Assembly (NCBI GenBank): GCA_002479815.1
Contig: DLPA01000053.1
Span: 1-6,436 of the forward strand
Source: a bacterium UBA7470
GTDB lineage: Bacteria > Pseudomonadota > Gammaproteobacteria > Burkholderiales > Burkholderiaceae_C
Direction of reading: 5' to 3'
Length of the DNA stretch: 6,436 nucleotides
Shown: in pieces, positions 1 through 6,436 of the stretch
How the letters are laid out: the number at the start of each line of letters is the position of its first letter
How positions within the stretch are numbered: the first letter of the stretch is position 1
Made by a program: the position numbers and the translations under genes
The notes under the pieces: model-generated
Databases searched by the model: none
The model's input: the letters and a program-made list of their open reading frames with translations, nothing else
Told to the model about the DNA's origin: nothing

Positions 1-323
1 TCGCCCCGAAAGCCCATGGTCATCACCGATTCCAGCTCATCCAGGTTGCCAATCTTGCTGGTGGCGTGGCGCTTCAAGGCCACGGGCAACTCGTCCGGGG
101 CGATGCCGCCGCCGTCGTCTTCCACCGAAATCAGCCGGGTGCCGCCACCCATCAGGCGCAGCGTGATGCTTTGCGCACCCGCGTCCATGGCGTTGTCCAC
201 CAGCTCACGCACCACCGAGGCAGGTCGCTCGACCACCTCGCCTGCGGCGATCTGGCTGATCAGTTCATCGGGGAGTTCGCGGATGGGGCGGCGCGCGTTC
301 GCCGGGCTGTTGGGAGAAGTCAC
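1..323 (-). CDS. mutL: DNA mismatch repair protein MutL, N-terminal part (3' end outside window)
   Basis: MutL is the ATP-dependent matchmaker of methyl-directed or nick-directed mismatch repair, linking MutS bound at a mismatch to downstream nicking and unwinding. Read on the minus strand, 107 codons are visible and all lie in the GHKL ATPase domain. The signatures are clear: IAAGEVVERPASVV at residues 25-38; ELVDNAMDAGA at 40-50, with E40 and N44 matching the E. coli catalytic E29 and Mg-binding N33; DDGGGI at 69-74; RHATSK at 85-90; and the start of the GFRGE motif at 104-107 at the window edge. The GTG at 323 is chosen because an in-frame TAA lies four codons upstream (335-333), leaving only a CTG as alternative. 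The ATG at 331 is in another frame and stops after three codons. No good Shine-Dalgarno sequence is visible. The protein has about ten extra residues before the conserved core compared with E. coli. The gene is core chromosomal and divergent from the defence-like genes on its right. Confidence 0.96.
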   Translation of the reverse strand, partial: MTSPNSPANARRPIRELPDELISQIAAGEVVERPASVVRELVDNAMDAGAQSITLRLMGGGTRLISVEDDGGGIAPDELPVALKRHATSKIGNLDELESVMTMGFRG

Positions 324-439
324 CAGGGCATTTTAGATGTTCGTTTCGGACAAATATGGCCACGAGGTTGTCGGGTGTCCGGTGACCACTCGGAATCGGT
401 AGACTCCTCAGGTTGAAGATACAAACCCTTGAATTCACG
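324..439. promoter_or_regulatory. Divergent spacer between mutL and the SNF2 helicase gene
   Basis: This 116-bp spacer lies between two genes that point away from each other, so it should hold the start signals for at least one and probably both. I searched both strands for sigma-70 boxes with 16-18 bp spacing and found no convincing pair; CATATT on the minus strand (352-357) is only a weak -10 candidate. A short imperfect inverted repeat, TGTTCG/CGGACA with a 3-nt loop, lies near 339-353 and is too weak to call a terminator or operator. The regulatory role is inferred from gene orientation only. Confidence 0.4.
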
Positions 440-3319
440 ATGAGCTTGACACCCTACCAAAGTCAATACTTTGCTTGGCTGTTGACCCGCCGAGCGGCTG
501 CTGATTCGGTGGAGTCATTGGCCTCAACCTTGGTTAATTCACAGGTTGACCTGAACCCGCACCAAGTTGAAGCCGCGCTGTTTGCTTGTCAAAACCCCTT
601 GTCACGCGGTGTGATCCTGGCCGACGAAGTGGGGCTGGGCAAAACCATCGAAGCTGGTTTGGTTATTTCTCAGCGTTGGGCTGAGCGGCGACGCAAGGTG
701 CTGATCATCGTGCCTGCCAACTTGCGCAAGCAGTGGCACCAAGAGCTGCAAGACAAGTTCGGTCTGCAAGGCACCATTTTGGAAGCCAAGAGCTTCTCTG
801 CCCTGCGCAAAACAGGCCAAACCAATCCGTTTGTCTGCTTCAGCGGCCCGGTCATCTGTTCATACCAGTTTGCCAAATCCAAAGCCAAAGACATCAAGGC
901 GGTGGAGTGGGATTTGGTGGTCATGGACGAAGCGCACCGCCTGCGCAACGTCCACAAAAAGAACAACGTCATCGGCAAGACGCTGAAAGACGCACTGTTC
1001 AAAGTCCAGTCCAAAGTGCTGCTGACGGCCACGCCCTTGCAAAACTCGTTGCTGGAGCTGTATGGGCTCGTCAGCATGATCGACGACCGCGTGTTTGGCG
1101 ACGCCGACAGCTTTCGGGCCCAATTTGCCACGCCCACCAAAGGCCAGACCTTTGAGGCCTTGCGTCACCGGCTGGCCCCGCTGTGTAAACGCACCTTGCG
1201 CAGGCAGGTGCAGCCCTATGTGTCGTACACCGCACGGCGGGCCATCGTGCAAGAGTTCACACCCACAGACCAAGAACGGGAGTTTTCCAATCTGGTGGCC
1301 GACTATTTGCGCCGCCCTCATTTGCAAGCCATGCCCGAGGGTCAGCGGCACCTGATTTCGCTGGTGCTTTGGAAACTGCTGGCCTCGTCCAGCCATGCCA
1401 TTGCGGGCGCATTGGACACCATGGCCAAGCGACTACAGGGGGTGCTGGACGAAACGCCCGATGACCTGGACATGATCGACCAGCTGGACCAAGACTACGA
1501 AGCGCTGGACCAACTGGCCGATGAAAGCGGTAACGACGAAACGGCTGGACAAACCCGTCCGGAAAACGCCAGCCAGCGCCAGGCCATTGCCACTGAAATT
1601 GATGAACTGCAGCACTTCAAACAATTGGCCACGCAAATCAAATACGACGCCAAAGGCCAGGCGCTTTTGACCGCATTGGCTCGTTCTTTCCAAGAGCTTG
1701 AGCGCTTGGGTGCTCCGCAAAAGGCCATCATCTTCACCGAGTCCCGGCGCACACAAGACTATTTGCTTGGGCTGCTGGCTGACACGCCTTATGGCGATGG
1801 CATCGTGCTGTTCAATGGCACAAACAGTGACGCACGCGCACAAGCCATTTACAAAGACTGGATCAAAAAACACCAAGGCACTGACCGCATCACGGGCTCC
1901 AAAACCGCCGACACCCGTGCAGCCTTGGTGGAGCACTTCAAAGAAAGCGGCAAGGTCATGATCGCCACCGAGGCCGGGGCCGAAGGCATCAACTTGCAGT
2001 TTTGTTCGCTGGTCATCAACTACGACTTGCCTTGGAACCCCCAGCGCATCGAGCAGCGTATTGGCCGCTGTCACCGCTATGGCCAAAAGTTTGATGTGGT
2101 GGTGGTCAACTTTGTGGACCGCACCAACGAAGCAGACGCCCGCGTGTACGAACTGCTGGCTGAAAAATTCCAACTGTTTGAAGGCGTGTTTGGGGCCAGC
2201 GACGAAGTGCTGGGGGCGATTGGCTCGGGCGTGGACTTTGAACGCCGCATTGCCGACATTTATCAAAACTGCCGAGACCCGAAAGACATCAAAACCAGCT
2301 TTGAGCAACTGCAGCTGGACCTGAAAGGCGAGATTGACGAGGCCATGGTCAAAACCCGGCAAATGTTGCTGAAGAACTTTGACGAAGAGGTGCAAGACAA
2401 ACTGCGCCTGCGCGCCGAAGACAGCCGCAGCGCTCGTGGCCGCTTCGAGCAGATGCTCATGGTTTTGACACAAGCTGAGTTGGCCGACTGCGCACATTTC
2501 GATGCGGAGGGCTTTGACCTGCACCGCACCCCTGAAGGGCTAGCGACTGCAGAGCTGGGTCGCTACGAATTGCCACGCCGCTCGGGCGAAGCGCACATCT
2601 ACAAACCCGACCACCCCTTGGCCCAATGGGCCATTGATCGCGCCAAAGCACGCCAGCTACCGCACGGGCAGCTGCAGTTTGACTACCGCGCCTACGGCAA
2701 CACCATCAGCAGCCTCAAACCCTTCAGGGGGCAAGGCGGCTGGTTGACTGTGAAGCTGGTGACTGTGCATGCCCTGGGGGCCATGGAGCAGCGACTGTTG
2801 GTGGCTGCCGCCACCCACGCCGGACAAACTTTGCCCGACGACGTTCCCGAAAAACTCTTGCGCCTACCCGCCCAAACGCACACCAGCGCCGCATTGACCG
2901 CCAGCTTGTTTGATGCCGCCAATCAGGCGCTGGACGCCTCTTTGCAAGAGCGCCAAAACGACTTTTTGTGCGACGTGAACCGCCGCAACCTCGGCCACTT
3001 TGAAAAAGAAGTGGAAAAGCTCGACGCTTGGGCCGACGACCTGAAGCTGGGGCTGGAGCAAGAAATCAAGACCATCGATCTGGCCATCAAAGAAGTACGC
3101 CGTACCGCCGCCACAGCGGCGACGCTGGAAGACAAATTGACTCACCAAAAGCATCAACGCACCCTGGAAGCCAAACGCACACAACTGCGCCGCGAACTGT
3201 TCACTCGGCAAGACGACATCGAGGCCCAGCGCAATGAGTTGATCGAGGGGCTGGAGGGGCAGCTGGGGCAGCAGGTGGAAGAGCAGACTTTATTCAGCGT
3301 GGAATGGATGCTTGACTAA
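440..3319 (+). CDS. SNF2/RapA-type DEAD/DEAH-box helicase (dsDNA translocase), 959 aa
   Basis: This is a superfamily 2 SNF2-like ATPase, a class that moves along double-stranded DNA and strips or remodels proteins rather than simply unwinding. Lobe 1 shows the Q-like region LNPHQVEAALFA, Walker A GLGKT at residues 65-69, DEAH at 163-166 and TATP at 196-199. Lobe 2 shows KAIIFTES at 428-435, the motif V region ATEAGAEGINLQ at 509-520 and motif VI QRIGRCHRYGQ at 539-549. A D/E-rich insert lies between the lobes (about 337-370), and residues about 854-950 look like a long charged coiled coil. No nuclease domain is recognisable. The ATG at 440 is preferred because the family-like start YQSQYFAWLLTRR follows at once; a TTG at 413 in the same frame would add nine residues. 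Neither start has a clear ribosome-binding site. Relatives sit in restriction and defence loci, and DISARM DrmD and RapA share the fold; the phage-defence role here is inferred from its neighbours. Confidence 0.92.
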   Translation: MSLTPYQSQYFAWLLTRRAAADSVESLASTLVNSQVDLNPHQVEAALFACQNPLSRGVILADEVGLGKTIEAGLVISQRWAERRRKVLIIVPANLRKQWHQELQDKFGLQGTILEAKSFSALRKTGQTNPFVCFSGPVICSYQFAKSKAKDIKAVEWDLVVMDEAHRLRNVHKKNNVIGKTLKDALFKVQSKVLLTATPLQNSLLELYGLVSMIDDRVFGDADSFRAQFATPTKGQTFEALRHRLAPLCKRTLRRQVQPYVSYTARRAIVQEFTPTDQEREFSNLVADYLRRPHLQAMPEGQRHLISLVLWKLLASSSHAIAGALDTMAKRLQGVLDETPDDLDMIDQLDQDYEALDQLADESGNDETAGQTRPENASQRQAIATEIDELQHFKQLATQIKYDAKGQALLTALARSFQELERLGAPQKAIIFTESRRTQDYLLGLLADTPYGDGIVLFNGTNSDARAQAIYKDWIKKHQGTDRITGSKTADTRAALVEHFKESGKVMIATEAGAEGINLQFCSLVINYDLPWNPQRIEQRIGRCHRYGQKFDVVVVNFVDRTNEADARVYELLAEKFQLFEGVFGASDEVLGAIGSGVDFERRIADIYQNCRDPKDIKTSFEQLQLDLKGEIDEAMVKTRQMLLKNFDEEVQDKLRLRAEDSRSARGRFEQMLMVLTQAELADCAHFDAEGFDLHRTPEGLATAELGRYELPRRSGEAHIYKPDHPLAQWAIDRAKARQLPHGQLQFDYRAYGNTISSLKPFRGQGGWLTVKLVTVHALGAMEQRLLVAAATHAGQTLPDDVPEKLLRLPAQTHTSAALTASLFDAANQALDASLQERQNDFLCDVNRRNLGHFEKEVEKLDAWADDLKLGLEQEIKTIDLAIKEVRRTAATAATLEDKLTHQKHQRTLEAKRTQLRRELFTRQDDIEAQRNELIEGLEGQLGQQVEEQTLFSVEWMLD

Positions 3320-3449
3320 TAAAAACAACTACAAATTACTCATAATCGAGCGATTGAAATTAAAAGAATCATTTCGCCGACGTCAGCAAAATGACAGGTG
3401 TGGATTCAAAGTGGCAGCTTGTAAGATTCCACGATTCAAGGAGATGGAA
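3320..3449. other. AT-rich gap between helicase and AAA+ ATPase genes
   Basis: This 130-bp gap is clearly more AT-rich than the genes on either side (19/60 G+C by hand count over 3301-3360). CATAAT at 3341-3346 resembles a -10 box and TTGACT at 3312-3317, overlapping the helicase stop codon, resembles a -35 box, but they are 23 bp apart, which is too far for a normal sigma-70 promoter. No hairpin followed by a T run is seen. The gap may hold a promoter for the three-gene set downstream, but the sequence does not prove it. The reading frame of the AAA+ gene stays open throughout the gap. Confidence 0.35.
3438..3443 (+). promoter_or_regulatory. Ribosome binding site AAGGAG of the AAA+ ATPase gene
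   Basis: AAGGAG is a near-perfect Shine-Dalgarno match. It touches the ATG at 3444 but lies 6 nt before the ATG at 3450, which is the usual spacing. It therefore decides for the start at 3450 over the ATG at 3444 and over the TTG at 3312. Confidence 0.8.
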
Positions 3450-4442
3450 ATGGCCAGTGGCAAAGTGCTCAGACAGCTTATCCGCGCAGGTGCGGAAGGT
3501 GATCTGGCGGGCTTTCGACTGGCATCCCAGTCCATCATTGACGAGGAACGTCAAAAACAGCACCACTTGCTGGCCAACGACCTTGAGCGCCTGCTGTACG
3601 GCGACCGCATGTCCATCCCTGCGCAAAGCCGAAAACTTCAAGCAGTGAGCAACTTGCCTGCCAACAAAGACAGTGGCCTCGACCTTCTGGAGACGCGCCC
3701 TGTCATTCGGGAAGAAAAAGACTTGGTCTTGGCCGACACCAGCAAGTCGCTGCTCGACGAAATACTGCTGGAGCACAACCGTGCTGATGTCCTCCGCTCA
3801 TATGGCATGCAACCTGCGCAAAAGCTGCTGTTTTGTGGGCCACCTGGATGCGGCAAAACCTTGGCCGCTGAAGTGGTGGCCAATGCCCTGGCTATGCCGT
3901 TGGTGTTGGTCCGCTTGGATTCCGTGATCTCCTCTTTTTTAGGTGAAACCGCTGCCAACTTGCGCAAGGTGTTTGACTTCATCTCGCAGCAGCCCGTGGT
4001 TGCCCTGTTTGACGAATTCGATGCGCTGACAAAAGACCGGGGTGACAGTGCTGACCATGGCGAACTCAAGCGATCCGTCAATGCGGTGCTGCAAATGATG
4101 GACAGCTACCGTGGTGACAGCATCTTGATTGCTACGACCAATTACGAAAGCTTGTTGGACAAAGCGGTCTGGCGCCGTTTCGATGAAGTCATTCAATTTG
4201 AGCTGCCCACCTTGGACCAAATCAAGCGTTTGCTGGTTTTAAAGCTGTCAGGTGTGCGCCGCAACTTTGAGCCCGAAGAGGGCCAGATCGCATCTCAATT
4301 CAAAGGCATGTCACATGCCGACATAGAGCGAGTGCTGCGCCGCGCCATCAAAGAAATGATCCTGTCGGGTCGTGAGTTCCTCGAAAAAAAGCACATAGAC
4401 GCGGCACTTGCACGCGAATATCGTCCATCGAATCATCGGTAA
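3450..4442 (+). CDS. AAA+ family ATPase (Cdc48/FtsH-like module, IetA-like), 330 aa
   Basis: This is a single-module AAA+ ATPase, likely to form a ring that remodels or unfolds a protein partner using ATP. Visible motifs are Walker A GPPGCGKT at residues 130-137; Walker B LFDEFDAL at 186-193 with E189 for hydrolysis; sensor 1 ATTN ending in N231; the arginine-finger region WRRFD at 241-245; and a small helical lid with the MSHADIERVLRRA segment near the C-terminus. Residues 1-90 form a small, charged, mostly helical N-domain of the sort seen in stand-alone AAA ATPases of defence islands. Such proteins are often encoded beside a subtilisin-like S8 protease (IetA/IetS-type pairs), but no protease is present here. 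That resemblance is from memory and needs a search. The downstream gene begins only 12 bp after the stop codon, so the two are probably co-transcribed. All catalytic residues appear intact, so the gene should be functional. A TTG at 3312 in the same open frame would add 46 residues but lacks ribosome-binding support. Confidence 0.9.
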   Translation: MASGKVLRQLIRAGAEGDLAGFRLASQSIIDEERQKQHHLLANDLERLLYGDRMSIPAQSRKLQAVSNLPANKDSGLDLLETRPVIREEKDLVLADTSKSLLDEILLEHNRADVLRSYGMQPAQKLLFCGPPGCGKTLAAEVVANALAMPLVLVRLDSVISSFLGETAANLRKVFDFISQQPVVALFDEFDALTKDRGDSADHGELKRSVNAVLQMMDSYRGDSILIATTNYESLLDKAVWRRFDEVIQFELPTLDQIKRLLVLKLSGVRRNFEPEEGQIASQFKGMSHADIERVLRRAIKEMILSGREFLEKKHIDAALAREYRPSNHR

Positions 4443-4454
4443 AAGAAAGCGCCC

Positions 4455-6170
4455 ATGTCTGCCACCAATTTCAAAACCGAAAACAACACCTACCGCAAGC
4501 TGATTGGCAATGGCTTGACCTATCGCATTCCGCGTTTTCAGCGCGACTACAGCTGGACCGAAGAGGAGTGGGAAGACCTGTGGTCAGACACTTTGGGCAC
4601 GGTGCAAGACGGTGGCGAACCAGCGCACTACATGGGGTATCTGGTTTTGCAATCGCAAGATGACAAAACCTTTGATGTGATTGATGGGCAGCAGCGCTTG
4701 ACCACGCTGAGCCTGATTGTTTTGGCAGTGCTCAAGAACATTCAGCGGCTGGTGGATGAGGGCAAGAACCCCGACCAAAACAAACAACGCTTGGAACAAA
4801 TTCGCAATACCTACGTGGGTTACCTGGACCCTGTGACACTGATCACCCGCAGCAAGCTCACGCTCAACCGCAACAACAATCAGTATTTTCAAAATTACCT
4901 GGTGCCACTGGGGCATCTGCCTGTGCGTGGCTTCAGGGCCTCTGAGCATAGCCTGCGTAAAGCCTTTGAGTGGTATGAAAAACGGGTGCGTGAACATGCA
5001 AGAAAGCACGCGGAAGAAGAGGGCATCGCGCTGGCCAGCTTGGTTGAAACCATGAGTGACCGCTTGTTTTTCACCGTCATCAGCGTGACCGATGAACTCA
5101 ACGCTTACAAAGTGTTTGAAACTCTTAATGCCCGTGGTGTGCGACTGTCATCCACCGATTTGCTCAAAAATTATCTTTTCTCGGTGCTGCACCGGTCTGA
5201 TGAACACGAAACCGAAATGCGCGTGATGGAAGACCGTTGGGAGTCCATGGTCTCGCGTCTGGGGGCTGAAAGCTTCCCTGACTTCTTGCGCAGCCACTGG
5301 AACAGCCGACACAGCTTTGTGCGGCAATCTGAATTGTTCAAAACCATCCGCCAAAAAATTCAGAACCGTGCGGCGGTTTTCGAATTGCTGCGGGGCATGG
5401 AGGAGGACATGGACACCTATCTGGGCCTGACAAACCCGGAGGCTTCGCATTGGAGCCCAGCGCTCAAAACCCATGCCCAACATTTGCGCATGTTTCGCGT
5501 GCGCCAGCCCTTTCCACTTATTTTGGCGGCGTACCGAGCCTTGACACCTGATCAATTTGCCAAGGTGCTGCGCGGCTGCGTGGTCATTGCTTTTCGCTAC
5601 AACGTGATTGGTAACTTGCCCACCAATGAACAAGAGCGCGTGTATTTTGGAGCTGCTCAAAAAATGAACCAAGGCCTGGCGACGCAGGCACTGCAGGTGT
5701 TTGAGGCTTTGCAAGAGATTTACCTCAAAGATGAATCGTTCAAAGCAGTTTTTTCTGAAAAAACAATCCGCACCACCGACACCCGCAACAACCGCGTCGT
5801 GCGGTACATCCTTTGCGAACTGGAAAAGCAAGTCAGTGGCCAAGACTGGGACTTTGAGAGCGATGCTTTCAATGTCGAGCATGTGTTGCCGCAAAACCCT
5901 CAAAGCAACTGGACCCAATTCAGTGATCAGGAGGTGGAAGACATGGTCTATCGTATTGGCAACATGGCCTTGTTGACCAAGGGTGCCAATAAAGACATAG
6001 GCAATGCCAGCTTTGCCGTCAAACGGCCGGTGTTGGCTGCGGCACCGTTTGTGTTGACACAAAAGCTGGCATCCGACAACGAAGACTGGACGCCTTCGCG
6101 CATGGCAGGCAGGCAAAAGACCTTGGCCAAATTGGCCAGCACGGTCTGGCGGATTGACCAGTTGTCATGA
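4455..6170 (+). CDS. DUF262-DUF1524 protein, GmrSD-like type IV restriction endonuclease, 571 aa
   Basis: Proteins of this architecture (GmrSD, BrxU, SspE) cut foreign DNA, in known cases DNA with modified bases or DNA lacking host phosphorothioation. The N-terminal DUF262 domain, a ParB-like NTPase, shows IPRFQRDYSW at residues 25-34, FDVIDGQQRLTTL at 73-85 with the diagnostic DGQQR, and the conserved FETLNARGVRLSSTDLLKNY at 221-240. A helical middle region follows. The C-terminal DUF1524 domain, an HNH-like nuclease, shows VEHVLPQNP at 474-482 with H476 as probable catalytic base, and GNMALLTKGANKDIGN at 502-517 with N503, N512 and N517. Both domains look complete and lie in one polypeptide, as in fused GmrSD proteins. 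The ATG at 4455 has only a weak purine-rich AAGAAAG stretch before it, so translation may be coupled to the AAA+ gene ending 12 bp upstream. No DNA methyltransferase is visible, which fits a modification-dependent (type IV) enzyme. Its exact DNA target cannot be read from the sequence. Confidence 0.92.
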   Translation: MSATNFKTENNTYRKLIGNGLTYRIPRFQRDYSWTEEEWEDLWSDTLGTVQDGGEPAHYMGYLVLQSQDDKTFDVIDGQQRLTTLSLIVLAVLKNIQRLVDEGKNPDQNKQRLEQIRNTYVGYLDPVTLITRSKLTLNRNNNQYFQNYLVPLGHLPVRGFRASEHSLRKAFEWYEKRVREHARKHAEEEGIALASLVETMSDRLFFTVISVTDELNAYKVFETLNARGVRLSSTDLLKNYLFSVLHRSDEHETEMRVMEDRWESMVSRLGAESFPDFLRSHWNSRHSFVRQSELFKTIRQKIQNRAAVFELLRGMEEDMDTYLGLTNPEASHWSPALKTHAQHLRMFRVRQPFPLILAAYRALTPDQFAKVLRGCVVIAFRYNVIGNLPTNEQERVYFGAAQKMNQGLATQALQVFEALQEIYLKDESFKAVFSEKTIRTTDTRNNRVVRYILCELEKQVSGQDWDFESDAFNVEHVLPQNPQSNWTQFSDQEVEDMVYRIGNMALLTKGANKDIGNASFAVKRPVLAAAPFVLTQKLASDNEDWTPSRMAGRQKTLAKLASTVWRIDQLS

Positions 6171-6175
6171 AGAAA

Positions 6176-6183
6176 AAGGGGAG
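6176..6183 (+). promoter_or_regulatory. Ribosome binding site AAGGGGAG of the last ATPase gene
   Basis: A strong Shine-Dalgarno-like AAGGGGAG lies 5 nt before the ATG at 6189. It supports that start rather than the ATG at 6167, which overlaps the upstream TGA as ATGA and opens a different frame that stops near 6270. Confidence 0.75.
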
Positions 6184-6188
6184 ACAAC

Positions 6189-6436
6189 ATGACGAAAACT
6201 CAACTCAAAAAAATAACCATAGAAAAATTCCGCGCACTCAACAACGTGGAAGTCGAATTCGGTGATTACATCACCGTCATTTGCGGTAAGAACGGGACAT
6301 CCAAGTCCTCCATCCTTGGAATTGCTGCGCAGATTTTCAGTTTTGAAAAAGATTACGTCAGTGGTGCAAATCTTCGACCATACAAACAAATTAGCGGGAA
6401 AGGATTTAAATCAAAGGATGGTCTGCATAACCCCCG
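6189..6436 (+). CDS. AAA/SMC-OLD-like P-loop ATPase, N-terminal part (3' end outside window)
   Basis: Eighty-two codons are visible before the right edge cuts the gene. The start is typical of RecF/SMC/OLD-type ATPases: LKKITIEKFRALNNVEVEF at residues 6-24 (the two-strand N-terminal sheet), then the P-loop GKNGTSKSS at 33-41, followed by ILGIAAQIF. In the Walker A motif the usual glycine before the lysine is replaced by serine (S38). K39 and S40 are kept, so ATP binding is still plausible. The 18-bp gap after the DUF262-DUF1524 gene and the strong ribosome-binding site indicate the same operon. Base composition is lower in G+C than the genes upstream (98/240 over 6181-6420). OLD nucleases, Gabija GajA, retron ATPases and many uncharacterised defence ATPases begin this way. 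Without the C-terminal part I cannot say whether a TOPRIM, HNH or other effector domain follows. Confidence 0.85.
   Translation, partial: MTKTQLKKITIEKFRALNNVEVEFGDYITVICGKNGTSKSSILGIAAQIFSFEKDYVSGANLRPYKQISGKGFKSKDGLHNP

Noticed and set aside
16..416. Plus-strand open frames across the mutL region (from 16 and from 66)
   Set aside because: They lie opposite mutL, whose MutL motifs are unmistakable. Their translations are low-complexity Ser/Pro- or Ala/Arg/His-rich shadows.
1433..2524. Long minus-strand open frame inside the helicase gene (363 codons)
   Set aside because: It is antisense to a gene with complete, ordered helicase motifs. Its translation shows no recognisable domain and is biased as expected for the reverse frame of GC-rich coding DNA.
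5148..6116. Long minus-strand open frame inside the DUF262-DUF1524 gene (322 codons)
   Set aside because: It is the antisense shadow of a gene with clear DGQQR and HNH-like motifs. No protein family signature is visible in it.
6124..6138. Perfect inverted repeat TGGCCAA-A-TTGGCCA
   Set aside because: It lies inside the coding end of the DUF262-DUF1524 gene, has a 1-nt centre, no T run follows, and it is explained by Leu-Ala-Lys-Leu-Ala codons. It is unlikely to be a terminator or operator.
6167..6271. ATG overlapping the TGA of the DUF262-DUF1524 gene (ATGA) as a coupled start
   Set aside because: The frame it opens ends after about 34 codons and has no domain. The ATG at 6189 has a strong ribosome-binding site and gives a clear ATPase.
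440..6436. Assignment to BREX, DISARM or the Ssp phosphorothioation system
   Set aside because: PglZ, BrxC, DrmA/B, a methyltransferase and SspA-D genes are all absent from the window. Sharing one fold (SNF2 or DUF262-DUF1524) is not enough to name the system.
1..6436. CRISPR array, tRNA, insertion sequence or attachment-site direct repeats
   Set aside because: I looked for regularly spaced repeats, cloverleaf-like segments, transposase motifs and repeated ends, and saw none. Nearly all of the window is coding.

Overview
The window looks like a piece of a betaproteobacterial chromosome. The order Burkholderiales, perhaps the family Comamonadaceae, is an inference from the style of the MutL protein and the GC-rich codon use; nothing here proves the genus. 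It spans the junction between a housekeeping gene and a probable anti-phage or genome-defence island.

Layout. Positions 1-323 on the minus strand hold the first 107 codons of mutL (DNA mismatch repair), which runs off the left edge. A short divergent spacer (324-439) separates it from four consecutive plus-strand genes: (1) a 959-residue SNF2/RapA-type helicase (440-3319); (2) after an AT-rich 130-bp gap, a 330-residue AAA+ ATPase (3450-4442); (3) 12 bp later, a 571-residue DUF262-DUF1524 protein of the GmrSD type IV restriction class (4455-6170); (4) 18 bp later, the first 82 codons of an SMC/OLD-like P-loop ATPase (from 6189), cut by the right edge. Genes 2-4 are packed like one operon. The helicase may be co-transcribed or may be its own unit.

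How the parts could work together. The helicase would be a double-stranded DNA translocase. The DUF262-DUF1524 protein carries the NTP-binding DGQQR motif and an HNH-like nuclease domain and is the only visible DNA-cleaving component. The AAA+ protein resembles the remodelling ATPases seen in defence gene pairs, and the last gene has the N-terminal fold signature of SMC/OLD-type ATPases. No DNA methyltransferase, PglZ, DrmB, S8 protease, Cas gene or CRISPR array is visible, so I cannot assign the set to a named multi-gene system. It is either two or three independent defence modules side by side or an undescribed composite system. Which one cannot be decided from this window.

Base composition also changes: hand counts give 41/60 G+C in a mutL line, 34/60 in two helicase lines and 98/240 across 6181-6420, which fits foreign genes placed beside mutL. 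No tRNA, rRNA, insertion sequence, integrase, attachment repeat or CRISPR was found, and no spacer exceeds 300 bp.
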